Shown in pieces: positions 33,598 through 41,943 of a stretch of 64,000 bases of DNA (position 1 is the first letter of the stretch; each line of letters opens with the position of its first letter). Below the pieces are notes generated by a model. It had not been told where the DNA came from. It saw only the letters and a list, made by a program, of their open reading frames with translations, and did no database searches. Where the stretch lies: assembly GCA_964651705.1 (NCBI GenBank), contig CAZYWZ010000014.1:1-64000 (forward strand). Direction: 5' to 3'. A program made the translations under genes and the position numbers. Origin of the DNA: JADLBR01 sp964651705 (GTDB lineage Bacteria; Verrucomicrobiota; Verrucomicrobiia; JADLBR01).

Positions 33598-35994
33598 TCA
33601 CTTCAACTCGATCATCCCGGCCTCATCGAGCCTCCAATTTTCCCCAAGCGTCCCCTCCCAGCAGTGCCATTCGCCGAACTCGCTATAGAAGGCGGCCATG
33701 TTGAAAGCGGCCCGGCGGTCTGTTGCCGGATTCAGGCCGAGGGCGGCGAACGGGATGGCCCATTCGCCGCGCCAGCCCTTGCCGAAGAGGCCGCCGGGGC
33801 CGGGGATGGACCCGGCGGCGAACCGCGTCGCCTTGCCCACTCGCTCGGCGGCGTCGGCGGGCGCGCCGGCATCCGTGCCGCTCTGGAGCGCGCCGCACGG
33901 GTAACCGCGCACGATAAACGTCGCGGGTTTCCCGTCGGGGGTCTTTCCCGCGATGCAGATCTCGACGCCGTCGTCCTTGCCCCAGACCGAGTTGGTGCTG
34001 ACCTTGGCGGGGCCAAACATGGTGACGTTGGCGGCCACGTAGAGGCAGGTGTCGTCGTACGCAAACTTCGCCATGGCGGGAGCGCCACCGACGCTGAAGC
34101 GGGATGGTTCCCGGTCCAGCGTCTGGAGTTTCCCCGGCCATTCGCCAGTCTTCATCTCGCCGTCGATCGCCGGCGCGGCATCCGCGCGCTCGGCCACGGC
34201 GGGGCCCTTCTTGCGCGCCGGCGTGGGTTCTGGCGGCATCGCGTCGCTGATGGTGAATGGCTCTGGCGCGCCATTCGTTTTGCCGCCGTAGTAGATCACG
34301 TTGTTCTTCCATGCGCGGATGCCGTTCGCCTGGCGGACGTTGAGCTTGCCTGGCACGAACAGCGTATTGCCCTCGAAGGTGCAGCCCACGGATCGCTGGA
34401 ACGAGACCGTCATGTCGCCATCGGCGATGAAGACGTTGTCGCGCACGGTGATGTTGCGCGTGATGTGATTGTGGGTGGGCATCGGAACCCCCACGGCCAC
34501 GTTGCGCTCTATGACGCAGTCCCGAGCGCCCTCGTCGAGGTAGTAGGCCGAGGCCCCGAAACCGCTGCCCGCCTGCACGACATCCCGGACGACGTTTCCC
34601 CGGATGGTGCAGGCATTCATGTTGCCGTAGATCGCCGCGCCGTCATGCATCTCGCGCATCACGCGGTAGATCAGGTTCTCCTCGATGAGGTTGCCCGTGG
34701 ATCCGCCCCCGCCGATGATCCCGGAGTAGGGCGCGTCGTGGATCTCGTTTCGGAGGATGCGCAGCCTGTTTCCGGTGAGCATGGACGCGGCGGCGCCGGG
34801 GTAGTACACGCCCAGGTGATGGATGTGGTTCCGGGCGATGAGCGTCTCCTCGCCCTGGATCTTTGCGCCGCACGCGCCGATGTGATGGATCCGGCAGCCG
34901 GTGAGGCGGCAGTTGAAAAGCTGATCCCCCCGGAAGCCGACGCCGCCGACGTTGCGGATCTCGAGATCCTCGAACGCGCAGTTCTTTCCGGAGACCACGT
35001 GGATGGCGCCGTCGAATGCGGTGGCGCCGAAGCTCGCGGGCTTGAGCGGCGCGGTGGTCGCCTGCACGCCCAGGCCGCGAATCGTCATGCCCTCGACGGG
35101 TTTGTCGCGAGAGCCGGTGATGCCGATGACCCTTTGGGTGGCTGGCGCGACGATCTTGATCTTGGCCATGTCCTCGCCCTGGAGCGGCCAATAGACGAGG
35201 CGGCCGGCCGTGCGGTCGAGGTACCACTGGCCCGGGCGGGTCATTCCCTCACGCGTGTTGTAGATCACGTACTTCCTCCGGTTCAAGGCCCCGGGTGGCC
35301 AGGCGGGCTCGGAGGAGAGGATCAGCGCGTGCCGTTGGAGATCGTTGCTGGAGACCCCGACGAGCGATTCGGCCCACATGTGGTACAGGCGGACCTCGGC
35401 GTTTCTCACGTCGAGCGTGGGCGGGATGTCCTTTGGGTCGTAGGGCATCGTGGTGAGTTCCTCGTGCGTCGGCTTGCGCTCCCAATGTCCCGCTACGGCG
35501 GGCAGGAGGGGCAGGTTCCAGGTGCCTAGGTTCTCGAACGCGTTGGTCGCCGGGAAGCGGGCGCGCTCGGCGAGTCGGCCGTCGACGACCAGGGCGCGAA
35601 AATCCCATGTCCCCTCCTTGACGCCGGGCAAGTCCGCGCACCACAGGGCGCCGCCGCAGCGCTTCCAGCCCGTCACGCGGCGGCCACCGTACAGCGTGGC
35701 GCCGTTGGTGGTCGCCGACTCGATGGTCAGGCCGTTGTCGCGGGCGTCGAACTCGACGGGCCGATGAAGGAAATACTCGCCTGGCATCACGGCGATGCGA
35801 TGGGGTCCCGTGCCGGCCTTCCTCGCCGCATCGCGCGCCGCCTCCAGCGTCGCGAACGGTTGCTGCTCGGTTCCGGCGTTCGTGTCGTCGCCCCCGGGGG
35901 CGACATGGAAGGTGGCGGAATCCGCCGGCTCAATGAAGGCCAGCGCGACGGCGGCCAAGATCGCCGCATGGTTGGTGTGGATCGCCTGATTCAT
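33598..35994 (-). CDS. Secreted beta-helix protein with C-terminal CBM9-like domain
   Basis: A 798-residue exported protein (signal AAILAAVALAFIEPADSA). It starts TFHVAPGGDDTNAGTEQQPF, the usual entry to a right-handed parallel beta-helix. Helix turns run to about residue 600 (for example RLTGCRIHHIGACGAKI and NLIEENLIYRVMRE). A C-terminal beta-sandwich (about 605-790) resembles CBM9 (DAAPAIDGEMKTGEWPG; KFAYDDTCLYVAANV; GEWAIPFAAL). The ATG at 35994 overlaps the stop of the upstream gene by 4 bp (ATGA). The much longer frame to 37005 is a read-through over that gene and is not real. Likely a glycan lyase or glycosidase. Confidence 0.75.
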   Translation of the reverse strand: MNQAIHTNHAAILAAVALAFIEPADSATFHVAPGGDDTNAGTEQQPFATLEAARDAARKAGTGPHRIAVMPGEYFLHRPVEFDARDNGLTIESATTNGATLYGGRRVTGWKRCGGALWCADLPGVKEGTWDFRALVVDGRLAERARFPATNAFENLGTWNLPLLPAVAGHWERKPTHEELTTMPYDPKDIPPTLDVRNAEVRLYHMWAESLVGVSSNDLQRHALILSSEPAWPPGALNRRKYVIYNTREGMTRPGQWYLDRTAGRLVYWPLQGEDMAKIKIVAPATQRVIGITGSRDKPVEGMTIRGLGVQATTAPLKPASFGATAFDGAIHVVSGKNCAFEDLEIRNVGGVGFRGDQLFNCRLTGCRIHHIGACGAKIQGEETLIARNHIHHLGVYYPGAAASMLTGNRLRILRNEIHDAPYSGIIGGGGSTGNLIEENLIYRVMREMHDGAAIYGNMNACTIRGNVVRDVVQAGSGFGASAYYLDEGARDCVIERNVAVGVPMPTHNHITRNITVRDNVFIADGDMTVSFQRSVGCTFEGNTLFVPGKLNVRQANGIRAWKNNVIYYGGKTNGAPEPFTISDAMPPEPTPARKKGPAVAERADAAPAIDGEMKTGEWPGKLQTLDREPSRFSVGGAPAMAKFAYDDTCLYVAANVTMFGPAKVSTNSVWGKDDGVEICIAGKTPDGKPATFIVRGYPCGALQSGTDAGAPADAAERVGKATRFAAGSIPGPGGLFGKGWRGEWAIPFAALGLNPATDRRAAFNMAAFYSEFGEWHCWEGTLGENWRLDEAGMIELK

Positions 35995-38174
35995 TGGGGC
36001 GACTCCAGCAGCAGGTAGTTTCGGGGCGGGACGGCGACGCCGGCAGGCAGCGCGAATGGCTCCTCGCGATAGTTGACCAGCACCCGCTGGCCGTTGGCGT
36101 AGGTGGTCTCGACGACGCCCTCTTCTATCTGGCGGTGGCTCTCGAGAAATTCCATCTGGAGATGCCCGAGGCGTCCGACATCGTCGTATACGCGTCGCAG
36201 GCCCGCCACGGTCTCCTTCAGTTGCCCGGGGTCGTCGTAGCGGTAGTCGTTTTTGCCGAGCCAGTTCTTGGCGGCGTCGAGGAGGAAGTGGCCGTAGAAA
36301 TACGCCAGTGGCGCCGCGCCGTACTCGATGCCGCGCAGGTAGGCGTCCTCGCCCGGGCGGCTGTTCACGGATTCGGTGGATAGCGTGTACAGCATGACGC
36401 CGTGGTAGACGGTCTCGTAAAGCGGAACGCGCGCGTCCACGTAGGGTCGATTCGTCAGGGGCAGCCACTTGTCGCAATCGACGTAGAGGAGGCGGTCGAG
36501 CGCTGGCGCGGCGAAGTCCAGCGAGCCCTCGGACTGTGAGCCGCCGAACGTCTTTTGCGCGAGCGCGAGGATGCGGGTGGTGGCTTTGGCATCTTGGCCT
36601 CGGGTCTGTGGGTGGGCCGGGTCGTAACAGGGGCGTGGACCGAGGATCGAGAGCACGTCGGAGTAGTGGAGGCCATTGAATCCGAGCGCGCGGATGCGGG
36701 GCATGTCGCGTTTGGCGAAGAGGTCCAACGCGCGCGCGAGGCAGATGTTGTAGCTCTGTCCGCCGCCCCAGGCGCCGCCCTTTTGCGGCGAACCATCGCG
36801 CTCCTTGCGCAGATATTCCTCGCTCCAGTCCTCGGAGATGCGGTACGCGCCGTAGTAGCAGTCGTGAGCGACCATCTGGTAGCCGAGGGATTGCCCGTGG
36901 CGGATGGTCGTGCGCAGCGCGTCCTCGCCTCCCAGCGCGGGCTCGACGGGGAAGACCTGCGGGTAGCGGCCGTCGTGGCCGCCGCGGTTCCAGCCGACGA
37001 GGCAAAATTCGGCGCGCGCGATCCCCTGCCGGTGGAACTCATCGAGGATGTCGCGCACGCGGCGGAAATCGCAGAAGACGCGAACGGGCGGTTCGGTCTC
37101 GGGCGTCTGCTCTTTGATCTCATGGGGAACTGGTTTGACGCCGAGCCGTATGCGGACCTCGATGGCGCGCGCCGAATATGCCAGGGCCGTGGACCCCGCC
37201 GCGCGCTCGCGCAGGGGCCGGATGCCGCGATGCGCGAAGTTGTATTGACGGTAGCGTTTGCCGATGGCGGGCCACCCTGCCTCGGGGGCGGGGAGAAAAT
37301 GGTAGTCCACCGCGATGTCGTCCGGCAGGCGGGCCTCCTCGCGGAAAGAGCGGAGCGTGAACGCCGGATCGATCCCGTACTGGTGCCGTGGGCCCACGTT
37401 TGTCGCGACGCAAAACCGCGCGTCGAACTGCCCGCCCGTGATGATCCCGGCGAGGGCGCCGCCGCCGCGCACGATGCCGAACAGCGGCATCGGGCACTGG
37501 CAGGAACTCTGGTACACCGACACCCAGTGTTCGCCGGGCCGCTTGTCCCGAAAATGGCACAGCGCGCCCGACTGCTGCGCGATGACCAGGTAGCCGTCAT
37601 CTCCCTCCGATGCCGCGCCGAAACGCGGCAGCAGCCGCAGTGTCTTCAGTCGCGCCTGGCCGGTCTCTTGCATGCTGTCGGCGGGGGCGCGGGCGGTCAG
37701 CGTGTCGTTGGTGGCGGTCAGCCTCAGGTCCAAGAAGAAGCCGAGGTCCGCGTGTTGGCATCCGAGCCGGAATCCGCCTTCGATCGCGCGGCGCTCGATC
37801 GTCCAGCCCTCGTCCGGGATCAGGCCGAGCGAGCGCTCTTTGCCCGCGGCGTCCCAGAAGGTGACCTCGGCGAGGCGATCGCACCTCCAGGCCAGCGGGT
37901 CGTCGCTTCGTTGGACGGAAATGGCGCCGCTGTCCGGGGCGACATCCCACGCCAGGCTACCGGCGGCGCCTGTGTGGGGCGGCCCCGCAAACGATGCCAG
38001 GGCCATGGCGAGCCACGGCAGGCATGCGCGCGCCGTCACGAGATGGGATTTTGGGGTGCGTCTGGCCGGGGACCGGTTGGGGTGCCGGGCCATCGGATCC
38101 ACGGTCGGACGACCGCGGTTGCGATCTGGAGTGTTCGTGCGGCATCCCTCGGATACTTTCGGGTCAGTTTCCAT
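35991..38174 (-). CDS. Secreted DUF6259-like glycoside hydrolase
   Basis: A 727-residue protein, third paralogue of the DUF6259-like type (with 48-2153 and 18714-20936). The shared block is CLVGWNRGGHDGRYPQVF and GGEDALRTTIRHGQSLGYQ. It then diverges, with HYSDVLSILGPRPCYDP where the others have DQMGG-type motifs. A basic N-terminal extension precedes a hydrophobic signal (LPWLAMALASFAG). The frame opens at 38174, overlapping the MFS stop by 11 bp. ATG 38093 is a plausible shorter start. Its stop forms an ATGA overlap with the next gene. Confidence 0.75.
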   Translation of the reverse strand: METDPKVSEGCRTNTPDRNRGRPTVDPMARHPNRSPARRTPKSHLVTARACLPWLAMALASFAGPPHTGAAGSLAWDVAPDSGAISVQRSDDPLAWRCDRLAEVTFWDAAGKERSLGLIPDEGWTIERRAIEGGFRLGCQHADLGFFLDLRLTATNDTLTARAPADSMQETGQARLKTLRLLPRFGAASEGDDGYLVIAQQSGALCHFRDKRPGEHWVSVYQSSCQCPMPLFGIVRGGGALAGIITGGQFDARFCVATNVGPRHQYGIDPAFTLRSFREEARLPDDIAVDYHFLPAPEAGWPAIGKRYRQYNFAHRGIRPLRERAAGSTALAYSARAIEVRIRLGVKPVPHEIKEQTPETEPPVRVFCDFRRVRDILDEFHRQGIARAEFCLVGWNRGGHDGRYPQVFPVEPALGGEDALRTTIRHGQSLGYQMVAHDCYYGAYRISEDWSEEYLRKERDGSPQKGGAWGGGQSYNICLARALDLFAKRDMPRIRALGFNGLHYSDVLSILGPRPCYDPAHPQTRGQDAKATTRILALAQKTFGGSQSEGSLDFAAPALDRLLYVDCDKWLPLTNRPYVDARVPLYETVYHGVMLYTLSTESVNSRPGEDAYLRGIEYGAAPLAYFYGHFLLDAAKNWLGKNDYRYDDPGQLKETVAGLRRVYDDVGRLGHLQMEFLESHRQIEEGVVETTYANGQRVLVNYREEPFALPAGVAVPPRNYLLLESPQ

Positions 38175-39495
38175 GTTCGGTTATCCGGTCGTTTCGAAAC
38201 GTCCACGCCAGCGCCGCGAGGATGGCGAGCGCCCCGATGAGGTAGGCGGCGGACAGGCCGGCAAAACCCAGGGACAGGCCGCGGACCTGCCCGAGCGATT
38301 GGGCGCCCAGGCCGATGAGCCATGGGGAGAGCGACCCGGCGAGGAACGCGACCATCACCATGACGGAGACAGCAGACGCGCGGAAGCGGGGTTCGATGAC
38401 ATCGAACAGCGAGGCGTGGGTGTTGCTCTCATAGAGGCCGCGGAACAGGCCGAAGGCCGACATCGCGAGCAGGGTGGCGCCGAGGTCGGATGCGAGGCCC
38501 ATCACGGCGATGGCGGGTGCGCCCAGCGCCATCGAGATGGCCTGCATCCTGAGACGTGACGCGGGCCAGCGCGCCGCCCACCGGTCGGAGAGATGGCCGC
38601 CGACGATGACGCCCACGAGCGCCAGCAGGTGGTGGAAAAACATCGCATAACCGCCCGACACCGTGAGCGAGAGCGAGAATTTCTCTTTGAGGAACACCGG
38701 GGCCCAGACGACGTAGGCGTTGTTGACGGTGACGATGGCGGTGAAGCCGATGGTCAGGAGGATTGCGGTGGGCACCCGGAACAGTTTTCCCAGCGCCTCG
38801 AATGGGTGCAGCCAGCGCGTGCCGGCGGCGGCAGGCATTCCTGCCTGCGCCGGCGGCCCTGAGCCGACCTTGGCAGACAGGAATGTCTGCCTCACGGGCG
38901 CCCCGTTGTCCCGAGAACGCGGCGCGTCTTTGAGTCGGAACACAAAGACGGCGCCGAGGAAGATGCCGCAGCCCCCGAAGGCGTAGAACGCCGAGCGCCA
39001 GCCCCAGCGCTCGGCGATCCAGCCGCCCAGGAAGCCGCTGGCCATCACGCCGACGTAGAGGGCCGCCTGATGGATCGACATGGCGAGGGCGCGGGTCTCC
39101 CGATGGTAGGTCCCCAGCAGGGAATAGGCCGCCGGGGCGTAGAAGGACTCCCCGCCCGCGGTCGCGACGCTGCGCAGCAGGATGAGGCTCACGATCCCGC
39201 CCGCAAATCCCGTGAATAGCGTCGCCGAACTCCAGAAGATGAGGGCGCCGGTGATGAGCCACTTGCGGCTCAGGATGTCGCCGAGGTACCCGGCGAAAGG
39301 CATCAGCACCGCAAGGGTCGCGAACAGGACCGTTCCCACGAGCCCCACCTGGGGATCGCTCAGCCCGAGATCGGCGCGGATGTCGGCGAGCACGACCCCG
39401 AAGATCGCGCGGTCGCCCTGGTGGAAAAAGAAGGCGAGGCAGAGGAGCGCGAGGAGCTCCCATTTGTAGCGCTGGGCTGGGGGAGAGTGATTCAA
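38164..39495 (-). CDS. MFS transporter, sugar or sugar-acid uptake
   Basis: A 443-residue major facilitator protein with twelve predicted membrane helices: LLALLCLAFFFHQGDRAIFG in helix 1, GYLGDILSRKW as the loop 2-3 motif and RGLYESNTHASLFDVI in the second half. It resembles the anion:cation symporter / Spinster-type groups. The central cytoplasmic loop includes a repeat-encoded insert (RQTFLSAKVGSGPPAQAGMP). The frame opens at 39558, but those first residues are encoded by a hairpin repeat. TTG 39495 (LNHSPPAQRYKWELL) is the likelier start, although no clear ribosome site is seen. Its place between an SDR gene and the hydrolase genes points to uptake of products. Confidence 0.8.
   Translation of the reverse strand: MNHSPPAQRYKWELLALLCLAFFFHQGDRAIFGVVLADIRADLGLSDPQVGLVGTVLFATLAVLMPFAGYLGDILSRKWLITGALIFWSSATLFTGFAGGIVSLILLRSVATAGGESFYAPAAYSLLGTYHRETRALAMSIHQAALYVGVMASGFLGGWIAERWGWRSAFYAFGGCGIFLGAVFVFRLKDAPRSRDNGAPVRQTFLSAKVGSGPPAQAGMPAAAGTRWLHPFEALGKLFRVPTAILLTIGFTAIVTVNNAYVVWAPVFLKEKFSLSLTVSGGYAMFFHHLLALVGVIVGGHLSDRWAARWPASRLRMQAISMALGAPAIAVMGLASDLGATLLAMSAFGLFRGLYESNTHASLFDVIEPRFRASAVSVMVMVAFLAGSLSPWLIGLGAQSLGQVRGLSLGFAGLSAAYLIGALAILAALAWTFRNDRITEHGN
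38831..38891. repeat. Hairpin-repeat pair inserted in frame in the MFS gene
   Basis: GCAGGCA and TGCCTGC pair around TTCC at 38831-38848. GGCAGACA and TGTCTGCC pair around GGAA at 38872-38891. The second stem family also occurs at 59484-59499 between genes. Here both are translated as part of the loop between the two halves of the transporter, without breaking the frame. Confidence 0.8.
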
Positions 39496-39511
39496 GGAAG
39501 ATGGACAGATT

Positions 39512-39569
39512 GTAGGCCGGCTGTGCCGGCCGGCAATCTTGAGTGCGGCGGCTGACACAGCCGCCCTAC
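39512..39569. repeat. Opposed GTAG-footed hairpins before the MFS gene
   Basis: GTAGGCCGG-CTGTG-CCGGCC starts at 39512. Opposite it, GGCGGCTG and CAGCCGCC pair around ACA at 39547-39565, followed by CTAC at 39566-39569. Both feet face outward with GTAG. The block separates the SDR and MFS genes, which are otherwise close. Confidence 0.8.
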
Positions 39570-39593
39570 AAACATAGCATGCGCTTTCATCGC

Positions 39594-40370
39594 CTAGACC
39601 TCGGCATCCGGCGGGACGAGTTGCACCGAGCAGCCGCCATCGACGACGAGCCGCGCCCCGGTGATCCGGGCGGCGTCGTCCGACGCCATGAAGAGGACGG
39701 CCCCGGCGATGTCATCGGCCGATGACTCGCGGCCCAGCGGGACGTTGGCGCGGCGGCGGGCGACCTGCGCGTCGTCGAGCGCATCCCAGCGATCCGTGTG
39801 GATGTAGCCGGGCGCGACGGTGTTGACGCGGATGCCGTGGGGACCGAGCTCGATGGCCATGGCGCGCGTCAGGGCATCGACGCCACCCTTGGAGGCGCAG
39901 TAGGCGCTCCGGTTTCGGATGGGGCGCTCGGAGACGTTCGAGCCGACGTTGACGATCGCGCCGCCGGTCCCCTGAGCGATCATCATGCGGGCGGCCAGTT
40001 GGGCGCAGTGGAACAGGCCGATCAGGTTGACGCGGAGGGTCTTTTCCAGCAGATCCAGCGGGGTGTCGACGAAGGAGGGGCCGATGGCTTGCGCGACGGC
40101 GTTGTTGACGAGAATGTCCAGGCCGCCGCATTCGCTTCGGACGAGGTCAAACATCGCCTGGATCTGCGCGGGGTCGGAGAGGTCCGCGGGCGCCTCGATG
40201 AGGCGCGCGCCGGCAGCGGATCGGATCGCGGCGGCGGCGGCGGCCGCGCCCTTGGCGGTGGAGCCGTTGATCGCGACGGTGGCGCCCGCCTCGGCGAAGC
40301 GGCGGGCGATGCCCAGGCCCGTGTTGCGGGAGGCGCCGGTGACTAGGATGCGTTTGCCCCCGAAGTTCAT
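39594..40370 (-). CDS. Short-chain dehydrogenase/reductase
   Basis: A 258-residue classical SDR. It has TGASRNTGLGIA at the NAD(P)-binding site near the N-terminus, LDILVNNA in the middle, the catalytic YCASK (with Ser in VNVGSNVSE before it) and PGYIHTD after. The start is ATG 40370 (MNFGGKRILVTGAS). The frame extends to 40442 through a hairpin repeat and is not real there. Next to a sugar-acid dehydratase gene (109 bp away) it may oxidise the sugar or 2-keto-3-deoxy-sugar acid. The L-fucose and anhydro-galactose pathways both use such pairs. No single pathway is proven. Confidence 0.85.
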   Translation of the reverse strand: MNFGGKRILVTGASRNTGLGIARRFAEAGATVAINGSTAKGAAAAAAAIRSAAGARLIEAPADLSDPAQIQAMFDLVRSECGGLDILVNNAVAQAIGPSFVDTPLDLLEKTLRVNLIGLFHCAQLAARMMIAQGTGGAIVNVGSNVSERPIRNRSAYCASKGGVDALTRAMAIELGPHGIRVNTVAPGYIHTDRWDALDDAQVARRRANVPLGRESSADDIAGAVLFMASDDAARITGARLVVDGGCSVQLVPPDAEV

Positions 40371-40391
40371 GCTGAATCGAAACTTCTGGGT

Positions 40392-40462
40392 GTAGCCACG
40401 GTCGTGAGACCGTGGACGTGCTGGCCGAGCGCCCGGACCCATCTGTTACCAGATGGGCTACA
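40392..40462. repeat. Two GTAG-footed hairpins between SDR and dehydratase
   Basis: GTAG then CCACGGTC-GTGA-GACCGTGG lies at 40392-40415. CCCATCTG and CAGATGGG pair around TTAC at 40439-40458, followed by CTAC. The second type recurs at 46542-46565 and 48270-48293. Positions 40463-40479 show nothing else. Confidence 0.85.
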
Positions 40463-40479
40463 TTCTTGATCGCCTAGAA

Positions 40480-41661
40480 TCATGCTTTCGTTCCTCCGGT
40501 TCCAAAATACGACGTCGCATCGGGTGGGCGGATCTGCGTGAGCGCGCCGGTGTAGTGGCGGAGGTCGCGCGGCACGTAGGGATGTTTCGCGATCTCGCCC
40601 TCCCGGATGTCGATGCCGAGGCCCGGGGCATCCGGGATGAGCATGTGGCCGTTCTCGAGGCGCGCGGCCTCGGTGCTGACCTCGCGGCGGTGCGCCACGT
40701 CGGAGGACATCGTTTCCAGAAGGAAGAAATTGGGCGTGCAGGCGGCGAGTTGCAGGGTCGCGGCGTTGGCGACGGGTCCGGAGGGGTTGTGGGGGCAGAC
40801 GGGGATGTGGTGGGCCTCGGCCATCGCGGCGATCTTCCGGACCTCGCCGATGCCGCCGGCGTGGCTCACGTCCGGTTGGATGTAATCGGCGCACCCGAGC
40901 CGGAGGTAATTGCGGTAGTCCCAGCGGCTGTAGAGGCGCTCGCCCCCGGCGATCGGCACCTTCACCCGGCGTTTGATCTCGGCCAGCGCCTCCGGGTTAT
41001 CGGGGGGGATCGGTTCCTCGAACCAGGTGATATCGAAGTCCTCCAGCGCGTGGGCGATGCGGACTGCGGTCGGCACGTTGAAGCGGCCGTGGCCCTCGAT
41101 GAGGATGTCCACCTCGGGACCCGCGGCCGAGGCCACGGCGGCGATGCATTCCAGCGCCCCGCGCAACTCGCGCTTTCCGATGTCCCTGTACGCGCTGCCG
41201 AAGGGATCCCACTTCAGCCCGCGGAAGCCTTGCGCCACGGCGGCCCTGGCTTTCTCCGCGAACTCGTCCGGCGTCACGGCCGGCGCAAACCATCCGTTGG
41301 CATAGCAGGGCACGCGGTCGCGCACCCGGCCCCCGAGCAACTGCCACACCGGAACCCCGAGCGCCTTGCCCTTGATGTCCCAGAGGGCCATCTCGACCCC
41401 GGCCAGCGCGCTCATCAGGACGGGGCCGCCCCGCCAGTACGCATCGCGATACGCGTCGTGCCAGAAGGCCTCGATGTCGTGCGGATCGCGGCCCACGAGA
41501 TAGCGTCCCAATTCGCGGCAGGCTTGCGCCACGGTCTGCTCGCGCATCTCCAGCGTGGCTTCGCCAACGCCGTGAAGGCCGCCGTCGGTGTCGACCCTGA
41601 CGAAGACCCAGTTCGTCCGGTACGCGTGGCAGAGGAAGGTCTGGATGCCGGTGACTTTCAT
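40480..41661 (-). CDS. Enolase-superfamily sugar-acid dehydratase (DgoD-like)
   Basis: A 393-residue mandelate racemase/muconate lactonizing-type enzyme. Metal-binding residues are expected in ILIEGHGRF, TWFEEPIPP and IAGGERLYSRWD. QPDVSHAGGIGE and VCPHNPSGPVANAA give the Asp-His pair of D-galactonate dehydratase-like members. Such enzymes remove water from aldonic acids to 2-keto-3-deoxy acids. Anhydrogalactonate cycloisomerase is a relative. It is the first gene of the long catabolic locus, with the candidate operator 107 bp upstream, and lies 109 bp before the SDR gene. The exact sugar is not fixed. Confidence 0.85.
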   Translation of the reverse strand: MKVTGIQTFLCHAYRTNWVFVRVDTDGGLHGVGEATLEMREQTVAQACRELGRYLVGRDPHDIEAFWHDAYRDAYWRGGPVLMSALAGVEMALWDIKGKALGVPVWQLLGGRVRDRVPCYANGWFAPAVTPDEFAEKARAAVAQGFRGLKWDPFGSAYRDIGKRELRGALECIAAVASAAGPEVDILIEGHGRFNVPTAVRIAHALEDFDITWFEEPIPPDNPEALAEIKRRVKVPIAGGERLYSRWDYRNYLRLGCADYIQPDVSHAGGIGEVRKIAAMAEAHHIPVCPHNPSGPVANAATLQLAACTPNFFLLETMSSDVAHRREVSTEAARLENGHMLIPDAPGLGIDIREGEIAKHPYVPRDLRHYTGALTQIRPPDATSYFGTGGTKA

Positions 41662-41668
41662 GGGAGAT

Positions 41669-41752
41669 TATTGAACCACGGATGGACACGGATGGGCGCG
41701 GATGGCGCGGCGGAATTGGTGTCCATCGGAGTCCATTCGTGGTTGAGGGTGG
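41669..41752. repeat. Repeat of CACGGATGG type upstream of dehydratase
   Basis: The run ACCACGGATGGACACGGATG and, inverted, GGTGTCCATCGGAGTCCATT with CGTGGTT carry direct and inverted copies of CCA(C/T)GGATG-like units. Such arrays are common between genes of PVC-type bacteria. The effect on transcription is unknown. Confidence 0.5.
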
Positions 41753-41768
41753 GCCCGTGCCACCCGGA

Positions 41769-41809
41769 GGCCAACTGGCAAATTGCGTCAGTGATTTGCG
41801 AAACTGCGA
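41769..41809 (-). promoter_or_regulatory. Candidate AraC-type operator, copy 3
   Basis: This is the best-kept copy of the 41-bp element. CGCAGTTTCGCAAAT and CGCAATTTGCCAGTT are exactly 21 bp apart, ending with TTGGCC. It lies 107 bp before the dehydratase, the first gene of the 27-kb locus, and about 1 kb from the AraC-type regulator gene, with the RAYT gene between them. Confidence 0.55.
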
Positions 41810-41835
41810 CATCCCGCGCCGCGGGGCCGGCGCCC

Positions 41836-41890
41836 GTAACGCGGACACTCCTGTCCGCGATCCATGGGCGGACAGGAGTGTCCGCCCTAC
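41836..41890. repeat. Hairpin repeat 5' of second RAYT
   Basis: GTAACGCGGACA-CTCC-TGTCCGCG is at 41836-41859. GGGCGGACA and TGTCCGCCC pair around GGAG at 41866-41887, followed by CTAC. The same arrangement, spacing and the ATCCAT spacer recur at 42687-42741 beyond the RAYT gene. Confidence 0.85.
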
Positions 41891-41943
41891 GGCATTTGGG
41901 CTTGCCGGGTCGGGAGGGATTCGCGATAGGGTTCTCTCCGGGT

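Noticed and set aside
33598..37005. A 1135-residue minus-strand frame joining the beta-helix protein to sequence upstream
   Set aside because: The upstream 337 residues are the DUF6259-like gene read in another frame. The true start is ATG 35994 with its ATGA overlap.
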